Source: Gerris lacustris (Eukaryota > Arthropoda > Insecta > Hemiptera > Gerridae). From it: a stretch of 64,000 nucleotides of DNA. Shown one piece after another: positions 21,251-34,900 of the stretch. The first letter of the stretch is position 1. Each line of letters opens with the position of its first letter. The DNA lies in assembly GCA_951217055.1 (NCBI GenBank), contig OX578277.1:111852514-111916513 (forward strand). Direction: 5' to 3'. The notes beneath the pieces are model-generated. The model saw only the letters and a program-made list of their open reading frames with translations. It was not told the DNA's origin and did not search any database. A program made the position numbers and the translations under genes.

Positions 21251-22933
21251 GATGTAATCAGCTGTATAAACCATTTAAATTGACGTAATGCAACTGTAAT
21301 TAATTATTTATTTATTTGATTGTTATGTTGTAGGAAGAAGGAGTTGGAGAGAGGTAATAATTAATACCGATGTGTGGCCGCTAGTTGCAGTGGGGCATTC
21401 CTACACTTAATATGAATCTCCTCATTTTTTGTATTTCATTTTTAATATTTCCGTATTGAAAAAAATGTGATATTTTGTATAAGTTATAATAATTTGAAAA
21501 TGTATATGTATATTTTGTATTTACGAACATATGTTTAAATTTATTTTTTAAAAAATCAATGGTGTTGTCATTAAATTTAATTTATATTTAAGTAAATTAA
21601 AACCAATCTATATTTTCAATGATACAATTTTTCCTGAACCTACAATTCCGTGTTATTTTTAGAAAACAGTTTTTTTCCTCCTGATCATTCAGTTTTTTGT
21701 TTTATTATTTATTTATTTATTTACATGTGGTTACAACTTTATAGTATTATCACAATAGTTAGTACAAATACAATTGAAAAAAATAAAATAAAATTTACAC
21801 ATTATCATTAAAAATTTCAGATAAATTATAATATGCCTTCTCAGTTAAATAGTTTTAATATTTTTCTCAAAAGCTGAATGGCCTAATTGCTAGGTTGGAA
21901 CAAGTAGTTCGTCCTACCCGTCTAGTACTAGCACCTTACTACTACTAATGAATGAAAGACTTTTATTGTTAATTAAATTAAGATACATTAATTAAATAAG
22001 ATAGATCATTGAAGCGAGCGTACTGCAATAAAATACTGAATATTAAAATTTGTTAATCATGATGAATGTCATAGTTGAAGATAAGTGGAAGAGGGCAGTG
22101 TGGAGTAGAGTGGGGGTACTCGGTACAAAGCTTTACTTCCTAAACAAACCTAAAGAATCTTAACCACACCCTCAGTAGCTTTTAAACAATTATTATAAAT
22201 GTATCACTTCATTACTCAAATACTACTGCTTGTATCAAGTTGAAATTTTACATACTTGTTTCAATTGTACTTTAGACGATGTAGAGGAAGTTTTATTAAA
22301 ATCGTTACGTTAGAACGTAAGATATCGGTAAAAACGTTGTTTTCTCTATTTTAAACGTTAAGGTCCGCTTTAATAGTTTTAGCGATCTTTATTAATTCAT
22401 AGCAGTGTCGTTGTTGGTTTTAATAAAAAATGTTATTTGTAAAAAATGTTCGTCTCATTGAATAGGTGATAATAGAATTTTTTCCCGTCCTGAAATTCCA
22501 ATTTTAAATTTGAAGCTCACGTTTACGCGAGCATTGCGCGCGAACTCTTGGACGGATCAGGCTGTCCAACGAACTTAGCCTGAGTATTAGTAAAAGGAAC
22601 ATGTATACCAAATTTCAACCAAATGAGTAAACTTTTACTCAAGTTATCGTCGGACACGTAAACGTTACACACAGACAGACAAGATGCATATTTCGTTGAA
22701 TGTAAGATAAAATTTTATAATAGAAATTAGATAGCAATATATTTAATAACATTTAACAATAAAAAAAATAATAACATTCATTAATTTAATATTGTGATAG
22801 CAGATCAAAAAAATTTACCTAGTACTACTAGTGAGTACAAGACTGCTAACAATTTTGATAGGAAACGTTCATTTATACATGCATAAAAGATAAAGATAAT
22901 ACATTTAATAACATTTTATAATAGAAATTAGAT
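21251..22933. other. AT-rich intergenic DNA, no gene seen
   Basis: Poly-A/T rich with short repeats such as TTATTTATTTATTTAC near 21702. No frame with recognisable similarity. Confidence 0.4.
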
Positions 22934-23406
22934 AAATAGTATATTATGTTACAAGGCTGTGAAATGAGTTTTTTCTTTACCGCGGCAATTACATTTACTG
23001 TCGAGCGAAGCGAGACAGTAAATATTGCCAAGGTCGCGCCAAAAGGTTATTGCCAAAACACTTCAAAGTCGCGTAGCATATGCTATTTTTTCCGAGGTAG
23101 CAGACAATGAAGAAACATTAAATATTAATCACTAATCAATATATAATAATAACAAATATTAGTACATACTTAAGACTTAAAAAAAGAAACCTTAAAATGA
23201 GGTTACACTATAAGAAAAGATAAATAAAACGCATTGACATCTAGCGGATTTTTATCGTACTAGAAGCATTTCTACAAAGACTGCAGCGATACTAACGGAA
23301 GTTTTGACAACTACCCGCTGTAAAGAAAAAATCTTTTAGTTCCTAGGACGTAAAAGATTTTTTCTTTACAGCTAGGAGTAATGAAAAGATTTTTTAAGTC
23401 CACGTA
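22934..23406 (-). repeat. Dispersed ~460-bp element, copy B (inverted relative to copy A)
   Basis: Reverse-complement match to 8-467, with both hairpins kept: the long one at about 23318-23371 and the one with loop containing GAGCGAAGCGA near 23000. A short insertion distinguishes it from copy A near 23030. Confidence 0.7.
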
Positions 23407-23756
23407 ATGAAAAAATGGATTTTAGCTATGTTTTTTAGGCTCTAAAGTTACTATTTCACAGCCTACCACGGAAAAAATATATTTAATAACATTTAACAAT
23501 AAAAAAATAAATTTTTAGATATTCTTTATTAATTTAATATTGCGGTGGCAGATCACAAAAAAAATATGTATATACCTAGTACTACTAGTAAGGACAAGGC
23601 TGCTAACAAATTTGATTTAAAAAGTTCATTTATACATGCATAAAAGAAAAAGATTTTAATAACATTTTACAATAGAAATAAGATAACAATATATTTAATA
23701 AAATTTAACAATTTTTTTTTTAATATCCTTTATTAATTTAAGATTGTGCTTTACAT

Positions 23757-24030
23757 AAAATTATAATTATTAATAACTATGGGAGACTTATAGAGTAAAA
23801 TAACCCCCGCACCGGGACTTGAACCACGGGCCTCCTATATATCCATTACAGGGGCTCTTACCAACTGAGCTATACTGGAGAATGATCTTTCTCTGTTGTT
23901 ATAGGAGGACCTGTGGTTCAAGTCCCAGTGCTGGGGTCTATTTTTCTCTGTGTGTCTCCCGTAGTTACTGATAATTATAATTTGATTTAAAGTAAAATTT
24001 AATCTTTCCGTAGTATGAATACTACCAAAA
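23757..24030. repeat. Family S1 SINE, inverted dimer
   Basis: A minus copy with TAGCTCAGTTGGTAAGAGC (box A) and GGTTCAAGTCC (box B) is followed after a few bases by a plus partial copy with its own box B. Both tails run outward to the AATCTTTCCGTAGTATG end. Confidence 0.65.
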
Positions 24031-24520
24031 ACTTAAAAATTTGAATTTTAAATATTGTGGTGGCAGATCAAAAAAAATATACCTATTACTACTATTGAGG
24101 ACAACGCCATTTTTATGCCTGAATATTGTGTAAATCCCTAATTCTGTCTGATTTGGATTAAGGAGTAATTCTGCCATAAAGTGCAGATTGTCCTCCATAT
24201 TACACATATTGTCACACATATTATTCCTTCCTTTTTCATGACTAAAATTTAAGTTTAAGAGGCCACCTCATCACCTAGCCTTCATGATCCAGCTACACTC
24301 TTGCCTGTTATTTATATAATTAATATATGGCGGCACTGGTTTGTTTTCAACTAATTTGTGGTAATAATGTGTGGATCTGCGCTTTTTTTTGCTCGTTTTA
24401 ACATATCCTGCCTAGCTGCAACTTGAACCTTATTTAACAATTCATTTAGTTTTCTTTCACCCCAATAGTTTCAAGTTGATGTTTTTACTGGTCTTATATC
24501 ACTTCTGGTCACTTCCCGTG

Positions 24521-24880
24521 ATTCAATCTTCCTCAAATTTTGCACATAGGTGAACAATACAGAACCCCCCCCCCCCCCCCAAAAAAAATGGCGTCAAATT
24601 TATTTGCTTTTCAAGTTTCATCGCACACCTATTACCCCAATTTTGACCACTTACCGTCATTCAATCTTCCCCAAATTTTGCACATAGATACAACTAAGGT
24701 GAAGAATGCAGAAACCAAAAATAAAAAAAATGGCCTCAAATTTATTTGCTCTTTAAGTTTCATCGCACACCTATTACCCCAATTTTGAACCACTTACCTT
24801 CATTCAATCTTCCCCAAATTTTGCACATAGATACAACTAAGGTGAACAATACAGAAAAAAAAAAAAAAAATTGAAAATAA
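24521..24880 (+). repeat. ~140-bp tandem repeat, about 2.5 copies
   Basis: ATTCAATCTTCC plus CAAATTTTGCACATAG recurs at 24521, 24659 and 24802, and the TTTATTTGCT and CGCACACCTATTACCCC blocks recur between. Poly-C and poly-A runs vary between copies. Confidence 0.75.
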
Positions 24881-25982
24881 GACCAGTTTTGAAAAATGGC
24901 ATTTTTATATTAATTATTTATATAAATAATAAAACTTAGGTTTATTGCCACCTTCTATATATGTATAAACAGTAATTTTTCAATAGATGGATGATATACA
25001 AATTTGTTCTAGTTAGATTTGTATGAAATAGTAAGGGAAATTTAATGCTTGCTGTAAAATATCAAACCATTTTATATATAGCTATATATATAAAGCTATA
25101 TGTATATAGCTTGTAAATTTTATTGGTGCCAGAGCCAGATTTAATATAATGTTTATTTTTCCTTTAAATTCTTGTGAGTATGTAGATCGGATACTTTTGA
25201 TTTTTTACTTGGCTTCTTTAGTACCAAATCGGTTATCGTCATGGCAGACAGTATATCAGGAAGCCCTTGTTGTTTTGCTTGCTTATTTCTATAATTCAAG
25301 TTTCTTAAATCCAAAAACAATAGTTCTTTAAATATTATTGAGCAAACTACTGTTGTATCTTCTGTCCACTTCGAAATTTTGAAAAAAAAAAATCTTCAAA
25401 TTCTCGAACTAAGATCGCTACAATTTTAAGTAATAGGGTATACTTTATTTTAGTTTTATTATAAATATATCTCTTTTTTGCATAATCACAAACTTATGTA
25501 CTCATTCTAAAGACAGTGTTGTCCAGTAGAACATTTGTAACAATATAACATTTCCAAATAATATATAAACATAGATCTACCAATCTATAATCTATACAAT
25601 AGCGACGCTCCAACAAACTGAATGCATTTAACCGAAATTGTGCGCCCACCAACTTAATAAATTATAACTTGCAACTTATTTCTAAATTCTTTGTTTACAT
25701 GCATTAATTCATCTAAAATTAAGTTAATTGCTTGATTACTTAATGCGTGAATTTGTATTTTTTGGTCATAGAGGAAGCCCCCCCCCCCCCCCCTCTGTGG
25801 AAGGGTCTCTGTCTAGTCGAGATTTAAAAGAGCAAGAAGAAGAGGAAAAAGTAGATATGAGGGTTACAGTAATATAACCTTCTCCTGATGTTTTGATTGA
25901 AGTCAGGTGTTGTGTTTTTGTTGACTGTGTTTTGTGTTTGTGTTTTTTAACGGATAGGAGGTGTGTTGAGTGAGGCAGAGCG
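24881..25982. other. Intergenic and upstream region of MTMR9
   Basis: AT-rich up to 25770, then a poly-C run (25778-25792) and a more balanced 190 bp before the MTMR9 ATG that probably holds promoter and 5' UTR. No coding frame recognised. Confidence 0.35.
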
Positions 25983-28900
25983 ATGGAGTTCGCCGACTTG
26001 ATCCTCACTCCCAAGTTGGACGGTGTGGTCCTCCAGGAACCTCTGAGACGTCCCTTGGACGGTACACTCTGCATCACCGGACACCACCTCATCATCTCGA
26101 CCCGACGTCATAACGAGCCGGAGCTCTGGGTCTGTACTTGTCCGCACTTTCCTTATAATGTAATCCATAATGAGAGGTTTAGTTGACACTAAACTTGTCA
26201 CAAGTCCAGCTGTGCCATGTACCGAGTCTCACTTGATCCGAGGAATGCTCGGGTAAATCTTTGTGATCTGTCAACATCCTCAGTGGAACGGTCATCGAAG
26301 AAACAATCCTGTTTTTGGCTAAACTCGGCAATAGTGTACCCCTTCCGTGTAATCGATGTCTTTCGAAGTCGTACAGTTGGCTTCGATATATCAATTCATC
26401 CCTTCCATTCGTATATAATAATTATATATGTATGGTTTGTTCATAGGAGAGTTGATATCCCTTTGTCAAAAAATACGTTGGAGTGAGAAGGGGTACGCTA
26501 TTGCCGATATTTACCATGGACTGCTTTGGTAGGTTAGTAGTAGTAGTAGTAAGAAGGCGGGGAGGCCAATCCTAGCAACTAGACCGCACCTTTTTGCCAA
26601 CCCCTGGTTTTTCACGTCCATCGAACCACCTCATTCTTACCCTCAAGTCTCCTAGATTGGGTGATAAAGAAGAGGACATCCTGCCACTTAAGTGTTTCAA
26701 GTTCCTCCTCTTTGATTACCCCTGCTCCTAAAATGTGAAAGCGTAGTCTACTATATTCTTCGCAAGATCCCACCAAGTGGTAGGCTGTTTCCTCTTCTTC
26801 GCCACACACTGGACACGTGGGATCCTCTTCAATCTTTAGTAGTGCCAGTTGTCTTTTTAGCCGACAATGTCCTGTTAAGATCCCAACCATATTTCTTAGG
26901 TTGGGTCTACTCAGTCCCATGAGCCATCTGGTTTTCCTTTTATATAGCTTTGGCATCATCATCTTGATGTGCCTGCATCCTTCAGTTCTTGTACATGCCC
27001 TCTCTGCTTCCTCCCAGATCCACTTTTTGATGGCTGACTTAGTTTGTCCTCTGGACATGGAAGCACCTCTTTTTGCTATTTCATCTGCTTTTTCATTTCC
27101 TAGAACCCCTGTGTGTTGGTAAGAAACTTACCAACATTACCGTGATGACGGTATCCCATGATAATGTATATGATTAAATAGGCGAACTTAGCGGCACTTG
27201 CTTTGGAAGGTTAAATCAATGTTAATGCGTTGAGTGAATGATGGTTAGATTATGAGTAATGTTTGTGTGCATTGTTGTCTAGTTACTTCATGAGAACATA
27301 GACGTGATAGAGAGGAAGAACTGGTCCAACATGCCTGGAGGCAGCATCTTCATCAAGTGCAAAGACTTCAGAATTCTTCAGCTCGATGTCAAGACCACTG
27401 ACGACTTTAACAACGTCGCTCTCTCCCTCGAGCGACTCTCTTCCCTTGGTCAGTCTCTTCTCCTTGTTACACCGCTACAAACTTTTATTTTTCATTTTTT
27501 CCAAAAAACTGTTCCTTGTTATATTTAATCGAAGAAGATATTTTAAGGCAAGTATAAATGATATATATTGAAATAAAAAGATAGTTGAATATAAAGTAGG
27601 ATGTGCTAACCGATGTTTGTGTTGTGTGTGTGTGTGTGTGTTTCTAGACGATCCTACTCTAAAATACCCTTTTTTCTTCCAGCCGATGTTCCAAATATTA
27701 GAGGATGGATGGAATATATTCAGACCTGAATCTGAGTTCAGCAAGTTACTTCAGACAGACGAGTGGAGAGTAACTCACATTAACTCTGATTTCTCAGTAC
27801 GTAGTTACTTTTAATTTATTCAAATTTTTAAGTTTTAGGTAGTATTCATACTACGGAAAGATTAAATTTTACTTTAAATTAAATTATAATTATCAATAAC
27901 TACAGGAGACATACAGAGAAAAATAGATCCCCGGTGCGGGGGTCTATTTTTCTCTGTATGTCTCCCGTATTTTTCTCTGTATCTTTCCGTAGTATGAATA
28001 CTACCAAAAACTTAAAAATTTGAATTTCTAATAGATTATACTAGGTACAGATACTAATTGAGTACTTTATAATTATAAGCGTTAATTCTCGGTCTAGTTC
28101 TATTGCCGTGAATATTTGGTTCTCTAGATTTGTAGAATAAGATTGAAAGCTTGGAATCGGGGAATTTGTATCGGTAACGACAGAGAAAAATCATTCTCCC
28201 ATATAGCTCAGTTGGCAAGAGCACCTGTAACGGATTAATAGGAGGACCCGTGGTTCGAGTCCCGGTGCTGGGGCCTATTTTTCTCTGTATGTCTCCTGTA
28301 GTTATTGATAATTATAATTTGATTTAAATTAAATATATTGTCATTATATTGACTTTAGGATTTATAATGCGTTAAAATCCCCTAATTCAACAATTTTTTT
28401 TTTTAAAGTGGGTTTTTTACTTATTTAATTCAAAAGAATACTTATAGTTTAATTCACTTGATTGGTTGTAATGTTAGTAATACAAATCAAGTAGACAAGA
28501 TTGAAGGGTTGAGGTAGCGTCTCTGGGGCATCATGTATAGAAATGAAAAAAACTGGCACATATAATTAAAGTCTTTTCTGTATATTGATAAAAAATGCAA
28601 CAACTATGGATTGTTCTTCATTTCATAAGTTTTCTCTTAGTACATTTTCCATCTTCAGTCCTCCATTTTATGACACAGCTGTATACAGGTCGATTTTGGG
28701 AATCTTGGGCGTATGTATCTGTTGTAGATTACCTGGGCTTCGATGTAGCGTATCTGGTTTTTCGAGAGAGTATGAAATGAAAAAGAATACATAAATAATG
28801 CAATTTATATCAATATACAGGAAACACTTTAATTGTGTATGCATTATATTTGTTAGTTTTTGCATTTCTATACATGATGCCCTAGATATGCTACCTCAAC

Positions 28901-31900
28901 CGATTGAAGAATCCCATCTAAATTATGAAAGGCTAGTAGGTAAATTAAATTTGGGACAGATTGTTGTGACTTTTTAAGTTGGGTGCATGCAACTTATTGC
29001 TTAGTTTTACAAGTAGTGTGTACACGATGTTTAGGTGTGCAGTTCGTACCCGAGTGTTCTGGTTGTACCGAAGGCTATAGAGGACAGTGTGATCCGAGCC
29101 AGTGCAAGGTTTAGAGATGGAGGCAGGTTTCCCATCATCAGCTATAGACACGAGTCAGGGGTAACTATCCTTCAATTATTTATAACTCATTCCATTTCTC
29201 TTATCAACTCTTAATATTAACTTTTAAGAATAAATAAAAATAACCGATTATATTTCATTTTATGTCGGTAGTTTACGCAGAGCGAAAAACATGAAAATTA
29301 TATTGTACTGTCTTCTAACTATGATATCTGTAGACAGAGGTTCCCCTATGTCGAACACAAGAGCTGCCTCTCCTAACAAGCTGTTGTGGGATCTGCCAGC
29401 TAAGCCTAGGTCTGATAAAGCAGGGAGACTTTCAACAACTTACTGTTTATTGCCATTGTACAGAGTGGCGTAGCGCAGATGACCACATTTTAAATGGTTA
29501 CCATGTGCTTAATACTAGAGCTAGGAGATTGAAATAAAGAACATTTTCTAGCAACAATGTGGAAGTTTATTGGACATAAGCCAAATTTTACATTGTGGAA
29601 AATAATGCCCGATAAATGATGTTCTTGTCAATTTACAGATTCTTCGAAGCACTCGGCGAAGATGCGTATCACGTTCTCTAACATCTCGTCAGGAATCTGA
29701 TTCTTTTCTTTCTCCTGTTTAGAGGATAATGAAATGGATACTGACCATATATGGCTCCAAGAAGATTGAGCCGCTGCACATACAACAAGAGTTCCCATGG
29801 ATTGCTTGTGTAAAATTATTCCCGGTTGTGTGATTTCCCAGAATAGTGTTGTTCCATGGCCACCACGCTCACCCCATCTCAGCTCTTGTGATTTTTTCTA
29901 ATGAAGATATCTTTTTTTTTATATATATAGGATGAGCAAAAAAAAAATCTGTTCTACAGACTCCCTAAGAGAAGAGAAGCCTCTCCATAGGTTGTGTGGG
30001 TTTGGCTCTCCGACCCAGCAAGGCAGAGTCCAGCAAGGTACCGTTCTCACATTACTTCCTGCCGGTGCCTTCTATTGTGGCCCTTGTGGCAACATCCCTT
30101 TTTCTTTTCTCTTCTTCAGGTTTTCCTAACCTGCTCTAGCTTTCTTGATTGTTCAATCAGGGTGTTCTAGTCGCTCCTCAGCTGCCCTCTTCTGTCGCAG
30201 TACATTCTCTGTGAAGGAGGCTACTGCTGTTATCCAGCATCTTTTTCGCAAGGGTGTCTGGGGTTATATCTCCTACCATCTTTGTCAGGCAATGCCTCTC
30301 CTCGTTCCAGCTAGGGCAGGTATAGAAGGTATGGTAAGAATCATCCTTCTCCCCCCCACAGTGCATGCAGCTTGGGCTAGCTGCTCTTCCTATTTTGTAG
30401 AGGTACGTGTGGAACAGCCCGTGTCCTGACAACAACTGTGTTAGATAGAAGTTTACCTCGCCATGGCTTCTGTCCATCCACTCTGTCAGGTTGTGAACAA
30501 TCCTGGCAGTCCACCTTCCTGTTGTTTCGCCTCTCCATCTAGTCTGCCACTGCATCATCGTTGTTGTTCTAATCTCTAGCCTGGCTACTTTCTTGTCCTC
30601 GCCTTTCTTCTCAGCAAGTTTCTTTCTTTCTTGTGCCAGGAGATCAATAGGGATGATCCCTGCTATCACCAGGATGGCTGCTTCTGATACTGTGCGATAA
30701 GCACATGCTACTCTCAGGGCCCCGATCCTCTGTACTGATGCCAGCTTCTTTCTATATTTCTCATGTTTGAGGCTGTCTGACCAGACTTCAGCTCCGTAAA
30801 GCATGATGGAGTGAGTGACTGACATGAGAAGTTGCCGTCTTGAGTGTGTGAATGAAGATATCTTAAGGCCAAAGTTTATGTCAATAAACCACGTACCTTT
30901 GCCAAGTTAAAGGACACCATCCGACGTGAAATCGCTCGGATTCTTGACGAGATGTTAGAGAACGTGATACGCAACTTTGCCGAGCGCCTCTAAGAATGTG
31001 TACTTCTCTCATATTGTGTGTATAACGGAATGCGATGTTTCTAGGCTATACTGGTAAGGAGCAGTCAACCGCTGACCGGCCCCAACAACAAGAGATGTAA
31101 GGAAGACGAGAAGATAGTCAACAGCATGCTGGTCAACGCCAAGCGAGGTTACATAGTCGACACCCGTAGCCAAACCTACGCACAGACAGCTAAGGTACTA
31201 CTCACATCTCAATTATAATTTTCAATTTTTTATATTTCTGTATATTTTTATTATTTTATTTTTAATTAGACAGCCTATTAATTTTGCGGTCTGATGGAGC
31301 AAAGAAAAAATAAGATTAGCAATCTGATCTGATTAACTGGGAATCCAAAATGGCGGCTGATTCCTGTCACGGGATTTTTTTTTTTTTTTTAATTGTGAGT
31401 GGGGTATCAAATGAAAGGTATTGAAGAGTAGATTACAAATATATATGAAACTTTTGGGTAGTGTTTAATTTTCCACACCATTTTGTCAAAAATCATCAAA
31501 ATTTGGCGAGTTCCCTCCTATACTGATTTCATGTTCACGATACCAACAAAACCCTTTTTACGTGAGACTTCACGCCCAACCAATTTTTAAATCAAATATA
31601 GAAATGAATTATCAATTAGTTTTTATTTTGTTGAATTTAAGAGGTTTATTGGTTAAGTTGTTTTTGTTTTGTTTAGGCTCGGGGAGGAGGCTACGAGATA
31701 GAGATTCACTACCCACAGTGGAAGCGAGTTCACAACCACGTGGAGAAGCATCAGCAACTTCACGAGTCTCTCACCAAGCTTGTAGACGGTATTCTCTTCT
31801 TCTTTGTTTTCGGCATGGGTTTAGATAAATAATACAGCCATCAAGTTATAAATGAGATTAATGATAATTTATATTTTATACAGTCAGACCTCCATATAAT

Positions 31901-34900
31901 AGGTTTGTTCCAACCACCAGTTCCGAATCAGTTTCGGATTAGTCCGTGATTGACGTAATGCGCATGCGCGATCATTGACCGTTGGGAATTGATTTGTGAT
32001 TTCGTTTTTGTTGGAACGTTTTTTTCTCGAACCAAACTGTTCGTAGTTGTTAACTGTTGTAGGTTTTAGCACTGTTATCAGAACAACTTTTTGAGTTGAT
32101 CGTTTATGTGATTTTGCGTTCCTGTGCTATCGAAAATGCCTGATCTTATTAATATTAAAGATATGGATGATGGATAAGTCAATAGTTGATGAAGATAAGT
32201 GCCAGTCGCTTAAATCAGGGCCTGATTTAGGCCGCCTAGGGGCTCGCACAACAAGGGGGCGCCACACCACAAAAGTTTCATTTTCTAATGCTAATTAAGC
32301 TCGAAAGTTGGAAGTAAAACCTACATACTCATAGAGGATATGACGAAAATACATGCACAATGCACACATTTTAGAAATGTTTATTTAATACATGAATTCA
32401 CGATTTCATTTCGATTTACGCAATTCACAATTTTCGGGCTTACTGAGGTGAGCCAGTTTTAGTAGACTCACGGCACACTCGTATTCGTATTTTTATTGAT
32501 ATAATCCTAAATGCTCTTTTGTTTTAAAAAAACAAATATTAATCTTAGTCCAGTTAACGAAAGAAATATTGTGGAAAAAAATCGGATTCTTTCGATATTT
32601 GTTTGAAAATGGAATAAGTATCAAAAGTCCATCTTGGAAAATAGGTCCAATTTTTATTTTTTTCAGAAATATCTAGAAAATGCCAATTATATGCACAAAT
32701 ATTCATCGTCGCATTCGTACAAAAACATTTTAAAAGAACAGTTGATTCACAAGAAAGGAGAATAATTATAATAGGCGAGCGAAATCAAAACAAAAACAAT
32801 GAAGCGGAGCGGAAGGTTACGTTTCTGTTCACCCAAACTCAATCCCAAACTACTAGTCCCTGCCGCCGATCGCTGACTGCTCTGACTGGTTCCAAACTAA
32901 TCCGTGATTCAATCAGAGCGTGGTTGGAACAGCCGATTAACAGTCGGAGTCAGTCAGAGTTTGAGTTTGGGCTCGTTGGAACTCATTTTTCCAAATGCGC
33001 ATGCGTCGTACAGTTCCAAACCAGTTTGAAGAGTGGTTGGAACAAACCTTATAATGAACTTGATGGTCCCAGAAAAAAAAATTGTTATATAGAAATTTTG
33101 AATTCCTATTTTACCATTTTGATAGTATTCATACTACAGAAAGATTAAATTTTAATTTAAATCAAATTATAATTATTATTAACTACGGGAAACAGACAGA
33201 GAAAAATACACTCCAGCGCCGGGATTTGAACCACGGGCCTCTATATTTCCAGTATAGCGCTCTACCAACTAAGCTACGCAGGAGAATGAGTTTCTCTGAC
33301 TTGGTAGAGCGCTATACTGGAAATATAGAGGCCCGTGGTTCAAATCCCGGCGCTGGAGTGTATTTTTCTCTGTCTGTTTCCCGTAGTTAATAATAATTAT
33401 AATTTGATTTAAATATAAAAAAAAAAAAAAAAATAGAAATTTTGTTGTATCGGATTTTTTTTTGAGAAACTTATGTTTCATAGTGATATATAGATAAATA
33501 TTTATTCATAAGAATTGTAAGAATAACAACCACATACATATTTATTTTGATAAAAAATGTGTATAATTACATTTATGTATGCATATACGGGAGTTGTAAG
33601 AGAAACCCTGGTGAGGGCCAATAACTGTTGGTTTGAGGCCAGTACTTTACTCTATGCTGCGCCTGTCTGGTCGCTTAGATGTATCGAACAATTAGAAAGC
33701 GTGCAAAATTATTTTTTCAAAAATTACTTTTCCTTAAAACAAAACACCCTCACTATATAGTTAGACAGGAATTTCATTTGCAACACTTAACCACTCGCAT
33801 ACTTAGAAGACACTTAACTACTTAAACCACATACACAATCTTAATGACGAAAATCTTAAAAAATTAGTATTAAACATCTTTTGTTTTTGGATTCTGTGCC
33901 TGGAAACGTGGTATAATACAATTGCATTAGCCAAGTAAAACAGATTCTAAAAGCAATTGACACACAATATGTAGACACCATTCTTGACTCGACCATTAGT
34001 AATAGCAAGATTATTAATTTAATACAGACATACTCTCAACAACTCAAACAGACGGACTTGAACAGAATCAACAACTCTTCCTACAGTAGACTTTATAAAA
34101 TACTAAATAACATTTAATCACCAAGATCAGAATTACTTAAATATAAATTCTAAACTTTCATTCAATAATCAGAAATTATTAGCACAACACGCACGTGTGG
34201 GCTCGATAGTATCAGAATAACCCTTAGAGGCATTTTGTATTCAGCGTTTATTGCTGTTGTTTTTTCTTTCCAATTCACTTAAGTTTGAATGTTTAAAAAG
34301 GATGAAGTACGAGTAGGTTTGATCAAGTGTTTGTTTGTTGTTTAGGTTGCAACGATCAGAACTGCACGGTGGACAAGTGGTTGTCTCGACTAGAGGGGTC
34401 TGGATGGCTCAGCCACGTTACTGACGCTCTCAACTGTGCCTGCCTTGTTGCACAGTTCCTAGACCAGGTAACCTTCCTTCAGGTTTTTTTTTAAAAAAAA
34501 AAATAAGTACAACCCTATAAATCAGATTCTCTGACTGGATTGACAATTCTCAGACGGCTTTTGAAAATGCCTACTGCTACAAAACAGAGTCCAGTAATGC
34601 AGAAATGATGTCTATATCATGTTAAGAATTTATATTTGTTTGTATTGCCACAAATTGTTTACATACATACATGAACTCAGTCCGAAATGTTAACTTTTTA
34701 AAACAAAATCAATTAATTCAAACAGAGAGCAGCAAAAATATTCAGAATATTTTTGCATATTTCCGTAAAATCAATAAAGCGGGGAGAGTGCAAAAGGTTT
34801 GACGAGGTGTAATGGTTTGGTGTTGGAACAAGAACTGAGCTTGAAAAATATGTCTCACGTTTTACCCCCTGACTTAACAGTACAAAACTTACTAGCAAAT

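Noticed and set aside
23757..24030. Functional tRNA genes at the box A/box B matches
   Set aside because: Acceptor stems do not pair and the sequence continues into a shared SINE tail; same for 11586, 28015, 33155, 35527 and 43030.
29291..29473. Extra MTMR9 exon in intron 4
   Set aside because: Exon 4 joins exon 5 in phase with the family alignment; this frame has no similarity to myotubularins.
31903..33048. 8-9 bp duplication (hAT) for the GGTTTGTTCC elements
   Set aside because: Only the 3-bp TTA at 6329-7278 matches exactly; longer flanks disagree.
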